Below are positions 1 to 10,546 of a stretch of DNA of 19,824 bases, piece after piece (within the stretch, counting starts at the first letter, position 1; every line of letters begins with the position of its first letter). The notes beneath the pieces are model-generated. The model saw only the letters and a list, made by a program, of their open reading frames with translations. It was not told the origin of the DNA and made no database searches. The position numbers were made by a program, and so were the translations under genes. Origin of the DNA: Physocladia obscura (lineage: Eukaryota; Chytridiomycota; Chytridiomycetes; Chytridiales; Chytriomycetaceae); NCBI GenBank assembly GCA_027596945.1, contig JADGJH010000355.1, forward strand, positions 594 to 20,417, written 5' to 3'.

Positions 1-60
1 CTATTTTGTTTTTGTTGATTAATCAAACGGAAAACAAAAACAATCCCCCCCTCACACCAG

Positions 61-726
61 CGCACATTCATCAATGAGAAACTATCAAAAATAAAGACCG
101 CAAAAGTAAAAACCGCTTCCGAAACAATATTTTGCGAAAGCGTCGAATCGGGACACAGCTCCCAACCCGAAGCCGCCGAAATCGCGCAACACCTGATAAT
201 CGCCGCCGGCACCAGCAAACGCATGGACTCGCAATGCAAATATGGCGTCGTTGCGCGCGGTGACGCTGGCATCTACCTCCGCATCCCCGTCAGCGACACG
301 TACGAGGAAAAAATCTGGGACCATGCTGCCGGGACGCTGATTGTCGAGGAGGCCGGCGGCGTTGTGACGGATGTTGAAGGAAAGCCGCTGGATTTTAGTG
401 TTGGGAGAACACTCAAGAATAATAAAGGGGTTGTTGCGGCGACGGCAAGGATTCATAAAGAGGTTTTGGAGGCTGTTAAGAAGGTATTGTGGGCGAAGCC
501 AGTAAATGGAGGTGCGGTCGGAATTGGTGCAGTTGCTGATGACGTGTTGGAGGCAGCTGCAAAAGAGGTTGCAGATGCTGTTGCAGAACAACAGCAGCAA
601 CAGCAACAGCAGGTAGAAGTGGCTGCAATGATAGTTGAGACTGCAGTGGGATCAGTCACAGGAGAAACTATTGTAGACACTGTCATGGTGGAATCTTCTG
701 GTGTGGAAAATGGTGGACAGAATTAA
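61..726 (+). CDS. MET22: 3'(2'),5'-bisphosphate nucleotidase (HAL2/MET22 type), 3' part
   Basis: This is the C-terminal part of an inositol-monophosphatase-superfamily enzyme that removes the 3'-phosphate from PAP/PAPS in sulfate assimilation; the yeast homologue is sodium- and lithium-sensitive. In frame with ATG 223 and upstream of it I read FCESVESGHSS, then RMDSQCKYGVVARGDAGIYL, then the metal-site motif WDHAAG and a GRTLKNNKGVVAA segment, all typical of HAL2. The residue after MDSQ proves that ATG 223 is internal, not the start. The frame is open from 19, but a pyrimidine-rich stretch ending in CAG at 58-60 looks like a 3' splice site, so I begin the exon at 61, phase 0; this edge is approximate and the 5' exons lie outside the window. 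After the catalytic domain comes a tail of about 80 residues with eight glutamines, longer than I expect for the family. The gene stops at TAA 724-726. Confidence 0.9.
   Translation, partial: RTFINEKLSKIKTAKVKTASETIFCESVESGHSSQPEAAEIAQHLIIAAGTSKRMDSQCKYGVVARGDAGIYLRIPVSDTYEEKIWDHAAGTLIVEEAGGVVTDVEGKPLDFSVGRTLKNNKGVVAATARIHKEVLEAVKKVLWAKPVNGGAVGIGAVADDVLEAAAKEVADAVAEQQQQQQQQVEVAAMIVETAVGSVTGETIVDTVMVESSGVENGGQN
589..612 (+). repeat. Polyglutamine-coding CAA/CAG tract
   Basis: Eight consecutive Gln codons, mixed CAA and CAG, lie in the C-terminal extension of the bisphosphate nucleotidase. The mixed codons make pure-repeat slippage less likely, but the tract could still vary in length between strains. 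It lies outside the catalytic domain. Confidence 0.9.
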
Positions 727-731
727 GAATC

Positions 732-737
732 AATAAA
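732..737 (+). promoter_or_regulatory. Polyadenylation signal of the nucleotidase gene
   Basis: A canonical AATAAA starts six bases after the TAA stop of the nucleotidase gene and is followed by a T-rich stretch. The 3' UTR would therefore be very short. Confidence 0.45.
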
Positions 738-1037
738 ACCAGTCTTTTTTTGTTTTTTTCCCAAGACGTGAACATATCGTGCTTGAGAACGCCGTGCTGC
801 TTGCATGGTTTTGGTGTTGCAGTTTGCAGCAATTGCGTTGGCGACAAAACCATTGTTAAAGTGATGTGATCAGAGCCAAAATAAGTTGATTTGTTGGAGG
901 AAGATCTCAAATATTGTTTTGCTTTTTTTGAATCATCGACAAAAAAAAAAACTAGGAATAGAATCTGATACTTTTACAAAATTATTCAGTCCCATTCTGA
1001 CTCATAACGACCTCTATCCTGTCCAGAAACCACTAAA

Positions 1038-1343
1038 ATGAAAACTTTTCAGACAGGTTGATCAACCTAAACTGGAATTCCTATTTTGATTTCAACTGTT
1101 GCAATGCATCTGGAGACCCAACATCCTGACACTGGGTTTGAATTGACAGGTTCCAGAAATATGCCAGTGTATGTTAGTTCTTCAGATATGTTATCATTGC
1201 TGAAGTATTGTATGATTGCTGCAGTATTTAGGCAGTGCTGGATATCAGTTTGAGTCTACTCCATAAAGTGAGCTGGATCAAAATATATTGGTTCCTGTTG
1301 AGTCGACTTGAGAGTCATGAGGAGAAAGTTGTCAGAACTGTAA
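1038..1343 (+). pseudogene. Decayed reading frame of unknown function
   Basis: From ATG 1038 one frame of 102 codons runs to TAA 1341-1343. It is broken by four TGA codons and one TAA; about 60 codons in the middle have no stop despite the AT-rich context. The residue mix is protein-like, including the stretch HLETQHPDTGFELTGSRNMP. The TGA codons could be former CGA arginine codons, as in the other remnants in these CpG-poor spacers. I do not recognise a family. The last codons overlap the left edge of dispersed repeat copy A, so this may be the tail of a mobile-element gene. It could also be chance; there is only one copy to judge from. Confidence 0.35.
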
Positions 1344-2122
1344 GTTATCAATTTTTAGATGATTTTGTAGTGCTGCTGTGTGTTTTACTAGCACTGCATT
1401 TGCATTTCCCCCTTAGAAACCTGATAAAAATCACATCAATGGGATAATGTAACAGTTTTCTAAAGGTATTTATAAATTATTCATTTTCAATGGCAACATC
1501 TGTTGCAATCTATGTCACGATTGTATGTAATAAAGATTTTTTTTCTGACAAGATTCTCTTCTTTATTCTTTTTCTTCCATTGTCCAAAAATTTCGCAAAC
1601 ACAAAATAAAACCCAATCACTTTTTTCAGCCATTTTCCTTATCACACAAAGTACATGTCAGAAATGGTAATTCTCTGTTAATTGTGTTTGACAATGGTTT
1701 TGGCAATAAAGAATCAAGTTCATCTTCCATATAGCTTGAATTTATACTACCTTCAACAACATCTCAATGGTATCTTTATTTTCATTTGCCAATTGAACAA
1801 ATTTGTCAATTGAACAAAATTGAAAATGGAATTTCTTCAATTTCAAATGATAATAATGAATAATTTGTCTGTCTTGCAACCAACAACAAGACTTTGAATG
1901 AATTGAATCAAGAATGAAAAGCATTTATGTAAATGAAGATATTTTATTATTGCATAGTGATAACTTATGCAGACACCTGTCATTGTCCCATTCATCCAAA
2001 AGCATAATCCATGTATTGTAAAGTGTCCTTTACAATGACTAATTAACATTACATGTGATTTGAATTGTATTTTCTGATAAAGGAAAGTAAATGTATTGAC
2101 ACTTTGTGAGCAAAAATGTGTT
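1322..2122. repeat. Dispersed repeat, copy A
   Basis: This block is clearly similar, in the same orientation, to 7620-8327. Shared landmarks are the stretch around ATCAATTTTTAGATGATTTT (1348), ATCACATCAATGGGAT (1430), CAATTGAACAAAATTGAAAA (1806) and CATTCATCCAAAAGC (1990). Identity looks high, with small indels. Relative to copy B it has an extra 255 bp piece at 1502-1756 and lacks the foldback element present in B. It has no CpG between about 1595 and 2535. I see no convincing terminal inverted repeats or LTRs, so the class is unknown; the true edges may lie further out. Confidence 0.8.
1502..1764. mobile_element. 255 bp insertion in repeat copy A with 8-bp direct repeats
   Basis: Copy B runs straight through this point, while copy A has about 255 extra bases bounded by CAACATCT at 1494-1501 and again at 1757-1764. 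An 8-bp duplication of the target is what hAT-type elements leave. I do not see clear inverted termini, and the interior has no coding potential. The alternative is a deletion from copy B between short direct repeats. Confidence 0.4.
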
Positions 2123-3600
2123 AAGAGAAAAACTTTAGCACACTAGGGTGCACTTAAATGAATCTTAAAGCAATAATATATAATTAAATTGCATGTCTTT
2201 GTGCAAAAGTGTGCCAGTGTGTGTCATTTTGTGCCAGAGTTATGTGTTGGTAAGCAAATGTAAATGACATTGTAAAATAGCAATTATAAATGTAAAAGTG
2301 TATTTAGAGTATTTATTGTGTGTGTCAACCAGCACCCATCAAAAGTCAATCTTGTGGAATTGACTTGCAAACAATGCACAATCAACAATTTTCCAAATGT
2401 TGATGGCTGATTCAATGGAACAGCCAAAGTGACTCAAAAATTGACATTCTCATTTATGAAAGCAGCAAATAGAAAAGTTGGCTGATACATCCAGATATGG
2501 TGATGTAAGTTTGACTATGAGTTGGATTTCAATTACGGTTGACATTTTTGTGCAAAAAATAATTGAATGTGACTCACGTTTCATTCCACATTTGACTTTG
2601 CAGTACTTTATTTCTAACAGTTTGATTTGTCTTGTTTAGTGAATTGAAATTTAAAATTTTTCCCATGGTTTGTGAAAATCTGACATCAAGGGTCAGAAAA
2701 TGAATGCATTTGAAAACAAACAAAAGCAATCAAAACCAATAAAAAAAAAATTAATCAAATAAGTGAAAGAATAAACCAAGGTCAATGACATTGAAAACCA
2801 AAATCACTGAAAGCAATTTGAAACAATTGCAAAAAAAAAAAAGTAACTAAAAGCAATCAAAAAAAACAAATGAAAGCAAATAAATACATCAGAAAGTAAA
2901 AAATGAAATCTAAACAAAACAAAACTGGTCTAACAGACAATGTGGCACCAGAATGATCAACTGTTCAAACATTGTGTGTGGCAGAGATGCTTAATAAATT
3001 ATATATTTCATAATTTTATTTAAGAATAGCTTTCACACAGCAAAATCCAAAAAATATTGGAATCTCCCAGCATGCCTACAAACAGGGTTTAGTTGGCAAT
3101 CATCTATAATTCTCTTGGAAACTCCAAATATTTAAAGTATTGAATCAGTTAACTTAAGCCCATACAGCTACCAGCAACCCTACTACTTCTCTTCTATAAT
3201 TTACCATAGCTTTACAATTGTTCCCATTCTACTATTCAAAAATTTATTTCAAGCCTAATAAAGTCATACATGGGGTGCCCAAAGTTGTTCCTTGTCTGTT
3301 TCAGATTAAAGGAATCTATTTTAACAAATAAATGACAATAAAGAAAAATTTCACCAACTATCATTGATGCAAATGTTAATCAGATTCATTTTGATACTGG
3401 GAAATGGGGTATACAAAAGGGAGTTCGGGACTTCTGGTAATCTTTCAACAAAAAAATTTTTCATGTTACATACTTGTCAGTCACCTATTCATGTTTAATT
3501 TCATTGCCATTATTGTTCATATTGCAAAAAAATATCAGAAATATTGGTAGGGAAATTTTCTCTTTTCCAAAATCTAATTTGATTCACATTTCAGTCCCGT
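2123..3600. other. CpG-free spacer with an A-rich low-complexity stretch
   Basis: No gene can be supported here. From about 2695 to 2935 the plus strand is strongly A-rich, with runs of AAACAA, AAAGCAATC and AAAAAAAA. The block from 2580 to 3425 holds no CpG while TG and CA are common, the signature expected of long-term methyl-CpG decay. The remainder gives only short broken frames. Confidence 0.6.
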
Positions 3601-3668
3601 GAAAACAAAACTCGAAAATGGGACTTTATCAGTCAAAATAAATCACGAAACAGTTTGAAAACACAGTT

Positions 3669-4770
3669 GTGACCAATCAAGCACCTGAAACTTCTCCAAA
3701 GCCGTCCACCTCAAGCGCCACACAAAAATCCGCAAGTGTCAAAGAAATGGCAGCAGCGAAAATTGACAAATTGGAATCCAAAGTTTGGAACCCAAACAGC
3801 CCTGATTCTTGGGAAGCAGACATGCGCGGATATCATGCCGTTAAAGATAGTGAATATACGCTCCCCAGCGATGAAATTAAACAAAATCGGTTGGAGGTAC
3901 AGCATTATATTTTTCGAGCCAGATTTGATGGGTACAGCTTTTTTTATTATGTAATTTTTTTTTTCTCTTCTATAAACAAAAACTTCTTTTCTCATTCATT
4001 TTGAGATATTGTGTGTCCTGAAGCGAAAGAACTGGTCAAACTTAACGGTACAAGAGTTCTCGACGTTGGTTGTGCGAAAGGATTCTGGTTGGAAAGTGTC
4101 AGAAAAGAATATCTGTTTGGCGAATAGTATGGCGTTGATATTGCGGAAAATTTAGCAACCGAAGTTTCAGGAAAAAAACGCCGTGAATATTAAATTCGGT
4201 AATGTTTTGGAGCGTTTTCCTTGTGAGTACTTTCATTCAACTTCTTATTATTATTAAATTCTGTTATTCTAGATGAAGATGATACGTTTGATTACGTTCA
4301 TCAGCGTATGCTTGTCCTGGGAATGCCAAAAGATCGGTTTCCCGATGCTCTGAACGAGCTCATCCGCGTAACAAAACCAGGCGGCTGGATCGAGTTAGTT
4401 GAAGCAGACATAATGATATACCATGCTGGTCCATATGCCCAAAAATTCAGCGCGGCCTTGCTTGGCGCAATGCAGGCACGCGGTCTCAACTGCTACGCTG
4501 CCACGAATTTGGAGTGGTATGTGAGCGGACTGACTACCAATATTTCCAATCAGGAAATCAAAACTACACAGTAGCCAATTAATGAAGAAAGTCCATTGGG
4601 AAGATTGTGCGGACGGAATGGGAAAGCTGGATTTCTTGCAATGGAGGATTGGATGCATAAATCTATGGGTATTACGCGCGAAGAATATCGCAAGCTTTTG
4701 GGGAATTGTTTTAATGAAGTTATCGAATACCAGTCGTTTGCGGCTCTATTTTCAAGTTCAAAAGAAATAA
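3669..4770 (+). pseudogene. SAM-dependent methyltransferase, broken copy
   Basis: The reading covers a class I methyltransferase: motif I as VLDVGCAKGFWLES near 4050-4095, an acidic YGVDIAE after it, EDDTFDYVHQRM, then LIRVTKPGGWIELVEAD (motifs III-IV region), and a C-terminal EDWMHKSMGITREEYRKLL. Lesions are many. The start position holds GTG (3669) instead of ATG. The first intron (donor 3932, best acceptor 4005) joins out of frame. TAG 4125-4127 replaces a residue after GE. A run of seven A at 4172-4178 shifts the frame by one. TAG 4572-4574 interrupts the C-terminal part. A last frameshift near 4740 is needed to reach the natural-looking end at TAA 4768-4770. A second intron, 4223-4272, still reads correctly. 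The substrate is unknown. Most of the domain is still readable, so the decay looks recent. Confidence 0.8.
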
Positions 4771-5126
4771 TCCTTGAATACTTGAGAAAGACAAATAGAT
4801 ATACATTTTCTGTTTTCAAGACCCTAGGAGCTAATTATGCGTGTAATTATAGTCATAGAACTCTTGGTCTTCGGATTAGAACAGAAATCATGATGCTTGT
4901 GTTGCTTGGTCCCAGTATTTCTGAATGGTCGAAAGACCAAGCTGCTGACAGTCAATTGAGGCCAACAGCTTTTCAATAATTACTGTTACGAAACACTCAA
5001 TTTTTTTTTCTTCTTTTTGAGTGTCTGATGCTTCAAAGTGTTTGAGGAATTTTTTGAGTGTGATGCTCCGTTGATAAATTCAATGTTTCCATTTGGTCAA
5101 AAAAAAAAAAAAGCTGAAACCACAAT

Positions 5127-6658
<1,532 letters not shown>

Positions 6659-6933
6659 TTTTTTTTAATCAAAGTTTTGTTTTGTCGGTGGATTTTTTAT
6701 TACTATTATTACATCCTTTTCAACAAAGTTTAACAATTAATAACCATTGGAAAACTTCAAAAATGAACCAAATGATAAAACCAAAATATCTTTGGTCTAG
6801 GCGACAGATTGTGGTTTAGTATTGGAACAAATTTATTCAAATCAAAAAATAGCCTGAAAAAATTAGTCCAACCAATCCAAACCAAAAATACAAAAGCAAG
6901 ATAAAAAACAAAGTACATGGGCACAATTGACAA
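6659..6933. other. A-rich spacer
   Basis: No gene seen. The plus strand is rich in A and in AACCAAA-like words, similar in style to 2695-2935. CpG is nearly absent. Confidence 0.5.
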
Positions 6934-7180
6934 CCACACAAAATTAACAACCTGCTGGATGTAATTGAAGACATCCTCCCATCTTGTACCAATGAATGGG
7001 AGTAAATGGATACCCAGTAAGTAGCATTCAGTTACAATCAGGACATTGATGCCTCAAGAACAAATTTAAGAAGCTGTGCAACCACAAAAAGTCAACTGGC
7101 AACTCTATGTGCCTCTTCAGTGGTATGAAAATTTTGCTGAACATATTGCCATTCACTGGAAATGTTCAGTCACAAAGTAA
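6934..7180 (+). pseudogene. Myb/SANT-like (DUF6818-like) protein remnant
   Basis: In one frame from about 6946 I read NNLLDVIEDILPSCTNEWE, then TAA. A second frame from about 7059 reads NKFKKLCNHKKSTGNSMC. These match, in order and spacing, the signature of the Myb/SANT-like DUF6818 family as I know it: LL..VE.ILP.G.DEWE followed by R.KFK.L.N..KPTGDP.CPPEV..AK. At least two stops and one or two frameshifts lie between the halves, and no start codon is evident. In fungi and oomycetes such proteins are numerous and often linked to mobile elements; the DNA-binding role is family knowledge. Recognition rests on short stretches, so a profile search is needed. Confidence 0.5.
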
Positions 7181-7619
7181 ACTTCTCATTGATTCTCTCA
7201 AAATAAGCAGCTCATTTTGCTCTCATTCCATGATCCTGGGCAGTTATGCTTCATCCATATAATTGCCCCTGTTTGCAATGATTATGGAATAAAGAAGGAT
7301 ATATAACACAGCGAACCATCAACTCCGAAAAAAAAAAAACTCCAGTAACTAGAATAAAGAGAAGCTAGCCATTATACACAGCATTCAGTTTGCCAGCTTC
7401 TGATGTCTCTTGAACACAATAGTTCTTTCTGTTAATGAAACTAAACTTATTTGTCACTAACGGCTCATGAACTTCCTTTTTTTCAGCCAAATTTGCTGCT
7501 GTTGAAAAGATGGCAAAGATTATAATTTTTAAATTAAAAATATAAAATAAAATAGCCAGCAGTAAAATTCCAGAGACTCAAATAATGGTTTAAGAATTTT
7601 AAGAGCTGGGAGCCATTAG

Positions 7620-8327
7620 GAAAGAGTTGTCAGAAGTACAAGTCATCAATTTTTAGATGATTTTGTAGTGCTGCAATGGGTTTCATTATTTACATTTACA
7701 CTGCATTTACCCTGCTTTAGCTTTTTCCCCCTTAGAAAACTAATAAAAATCACATCAATGGGATGGTATGGCAGTATTTTAAAGGTATTTCTAAATTTTT
7801 CATTTTCAATTGCACCATCTCAATGGTACCTTTATTGTCATTTGCCAATTGAACAAAATTGAAAATGGAATTTCTTCAATTTCAAATGATAATAATGAAA
7901 AATTTGTTTGTTTTGCAACCAACAAAAAGAGTTTTGAATTAAATCAAGAGTGAAAAGTATTTATGTGAATAAAGATATTTTATTATTGCATAATGATAAC
8001 TTACGCAGACACTTGCAATTGTCCCATTCATCCAAAAGCCCAATCCATGCATTTGAAAGATTTTGGAAACAAGGAAGAATGAAATTTCTTTGTGAAATTT
8101 CCTTGTGGACAACAGAATTTCGCTCTCAGATTTCTCAGAAGGAAATTTCACAAAGACATTTCCTGTTTCCAAAATCTGTCTATTGTAACGCATCCTTTGC
8201 AATGACAAATTGACACTATGTGTGTACATATGTTACTTGAATTCTATTTTATTATAAATGAAAGTAATGTATTGAAGCAAAATAGGGATTCATTATGATA
8301 CTTTATTGACACTCTGTAAGCATAAAT
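7620..8327. repeat. Dispersed repeat, copy B
   Basis: This is the second copy of the block at 1322-2122, same orientation, about 5.5-6.3 kb away. It lacks the 255 bp piece found in copy A but carries a 120 bp foldback element (8058-8177) and a 34 bp insertion (8275-8308) flanked by TATTG on both sides. Two copies with private insertions imply that the duplication is older than all three events. Confidence 0.8.
8058..8177. mobile_element. Foldback (MITE-like) element inside repeat copy B
   Basis: The left end AGATTTTGGAAACA (8058) is the reverse complement of the right end TGTTTCCAAAATCT, apart from one extra A in the left arm after the shared part. A second inner pair, CTTTGTGAAATTTCCTT (8088) against AAGGAAATTTCACAAAG (8139), makes almost the whole element self-complementary. 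Copy A carries the uninterrupted site at about 2011-2020, so this is an insertion. No coding capacity exists, so it would need a transposase from elsewhere. The target duplication is unclear (TA or ATT are possible). Confidence 0.7.
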
Positions 8328-8355
8328 GTGATATTGTTTAATTTTAATAGTGGCA

Positions 8356-9126
8356 ATGGATGATTTGTCAGCATTAGAGTAAAATAAAGTAGTAACTATT
8401 GGAAAATTATTGGATGAAAGGTATAAAGATAACTGTTTGACCTACAGTGATGGTTGTTTGCACAAAATTATCAATGGAATCACTTCACATTTGAAGCTGT
8501 CATCAAAAGGGAAGGCGGCGTGGATTCAACAGGTGGTAAGCCTGTAGAAAAATTTGCTTTATTCTAAAATTTTGAAAACCATTAAAGTCCTTTATTAATA
8601 GCCCACAAAACTTGAGTCTGTTTGATTCAGAGCATTACATAAAATGGGCTAATGCATCAAATTTTTGATTATTGCAACAATGAGCAACCACATGTATACA
8701 ATCCTTGTTGAGTCAACCATTGTTAAATCAATCACAGTTTGTTTAATTGTATGAGTTTGATAAAACAACAGGCAATCTAACTATATTGGTAAAAAGAATG
8801 TTAAAGTGTCAAGCTGTATTGAAAGATGAATTCACTCTTTATTGAAAGCAATTACTCAATTTGCTTAAAAAAGAAAAAAAACAAAACAGTGGATTTGCAT
8901 TTCCATCATCAAGCAGAAACTGCTAAAAATCCTCACCATATACAATCATAAATGGAGATGACAAAAAACACTGGTTTTTGAAAAAGAAGACACTCTTGTT
9001 ACTGTGCTTACAAAAGTAAAAGTTCTGACAAAACTCCCAAACAAGTTTTTGACAGCATGGGATCTTGAAGATTTTGAATACAAAAACCTCAAATTCTTTT
9101 TGAGTCAAAACTCTTTGAAGTTCTAA
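8356..9126 (+). pseudogene. Decayed two-exon reading frame of unknown function
   Basis: Exon 1 runs from ATG 8356: about 58 codons with one TAA early on, containing LLDERYKDNCLTYSDGCLH and SHLKLSSKGKAAWIQQ, to a possible donor at CAG|GTGG (8531). A TTAATAG acceptor ends at 8601. From 8602 one frame runs 525 bases to TAA 9124-9126, with five internal TGA and three TAA. The final 85 codons hold a single TGA and read like protein (for example TAWDLEDFEYKNLKFFLSQN). The TGA codons could be former CGA. The frame ends 76 bases before the convergent transposase remnant, so it may be a second gene of the same element. I recognise no family. The intron and the linkage of the two exons are inference. 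Confidence 0.4.
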
Positions 9127-9202
9127 CAAGGTCAGAAACTGAAATAGTCATAACAACACAAGATTCCAATTGAAAATTTTGAGTTATAAAATTTTTTATT
9201 TC

Positions 9203-10140
9203 TTATACATAATTTGCATGCTCTAAATAGGCAAGTCCAGCATTACCATTAAATGTCATACAAGTCTCAAAGAATATATCATCCTGAGCAACATATATTC
9301 ATTCTTTCTACCTGTGCAAATATGATTTCATCATTGCAAAGCATTGTCAATTTGATTTTGTTTATATAGACAATGATAATAAAATCACAAGCCAAATGTA
9401 GATTCAGATCAGGAGAATACAGAGGTAGGAAGATACGCAAAACACTCTTTCACACTCTGCTTTTATATATGGATCCTTGTGTATTTTGCAGTTATCCAAA
9501 ACCAACACACTTTTAGGTTGTGGGTATGTATTGATTTTCAGAAGCTATAGTAAAAATGTATGAATGAAAAATGAAATGATAAAAATTTAAACAAACGAAG
9601 TCCTCCATCAGGCATTCCAAAAGGTCTTCTGCACTCATACTTTCTTCTTTTACTGAGAATGACATCAATTCTTGTAATGAAACTCCACCAACAATTGAAT
9701 AACAAGTTCCATACACAAACAGACTGTTTATTCTGGCTCTTAAGGCAGCCCATACATAGTCCCATCACTGTCAAAGTGTTTTCTTGTTAACTGCAGATTT
9801 TCCTGTAAATACCTGTTGATTAAATGTAAATTGTCCAATATGACATAGAAAAAGTTGTTGATCATCTTCATTTTGCTTCACAGCTGTGACAGACAGCTAA
9901 ATAGTACAAATTAAAGTCATTTTGAATAGATATTTGATGGTTTGCATAGTTTTTTGAGATGATTATCAACTCAAATCTTCATGAGGGCTTACATGTGGCA
10001 TTTATAACCAAATTTGAAACTATCAAAAGCAAATGAAATAATAGGTATACCACAAGAACATGAGCATCCAACAGCCACTTTTTATCTCTCACTTGTGTAA
10101 ATGGATTTCAAATTGTTCTAAATGACATAAAATATATACA
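9203..10140 (-). pseudogene. IS630/Tc1-type DDE (DDE_3) transposase remnant
   Basis: Read on the minus strand from high to low coordinates. Near 10050-10005 a helix-turn-helix-like GIPIISF...KFGYK survives. Around 9880-9700 comes a segment matching the first catalytic block (SAVNKKTL, then WDYVWAALRARIN and VYGTCYSIVGGVSLQELMSF). After a removable intron (9545-9596) come the second Asp block LVLDNCKIHKDPYIKAECER and then LPLYSPDLNL. The C-terminus ends DDIFFETCMTFNGNAGLAYL...ANYV and TAA at 9203-9205. This order is that of fungal Tc1/IS630 DDE_3 transposases. The first Asp-Glu is altered to Gly-Lys, the residue expected to be the third acid is not seen, and stops and at least two frameshifts interrupt it. 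Two TGA and one CAG codon at 9765-9773 sit where Arg-Arg-Arg is expected, explicable by CpG decay. The 5' end is uncertain. Confidence 0.75.
9545..9596 (-). other. Relict spliceosomal intron in the transposase remnant
   Basis: On the minus strand, GTTTGTTTAA...TTTTACTATAG (52 bases) separates LMEDF from LLKINTYPQPKSVLVLDN. Removing it restores one frame across two conserved transposase blocks. Its size and ends match the introns of the intact host genes in this window. Confidence 0.7.
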
Positions 10141-10337
10141 GGTTTGACAAACAGGCATAACATGAAGAAAAAACTGATCTGCTGTTTTTGAACAGCTCAA
10201 TCCTCTCAAAAGCACCCAGATAACCTGCCATCATAGTGCATCAAGATTTTGGATACACCTCATGTCTTCTATATATGGCCAATTCATTTATTGTTGGGAG
10301 ACGTAATAAAAGACCACAACAGTCCATAATTGTTCAC

Positions 10338-10353
10338 CCCATATATTTATGGG
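10338..10353. repeat. Short palindrome near the 5' side of the transposase remnant
   Basis: CCCATA and TATGGG flank a 4-base loop. Read on the minus strand, the following bases (ATGGGGTGAACAATTATGGA) resemble the ends of Tc1-like elements in style. I could not find a matching inverted copy on the other side, so this is only a candidate terminus. Confidence 0.3.
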
Positions 10354-10546
10354 AATTCTGATTTTTTTTTTTTGTGTGTAAAATAGAGAGATTTCGCAAA
10401 CAAAAATTGTTTGTGAGAATTTACTGTGAGATGATTTGAAATTTCTCACTGACAAAAGTTGTGAAACAAATTCTTGTGAGAAATTGTCACAAGGAAAACT
10501 TTGAAATTAAACAATAGCTCAAGAAAGAACTCAAATATCACCCAAA

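Noticed and set aside
85..606. Long minus-strand open frame
   Set aside because: It is a shadow of the nucleotidase gene, whose plus-strand motifs (WDHAAG and others) are unmistakable.
8279..8303. AGGGATTCATTATGATAC as the left terminal inverted repeat matching the minus-strand end near 10311-10345
   Set aside because: The match is weak and the piece falls inside a 34 bp insertion in repeat copy B, with copy-A homology continuing on both sides.
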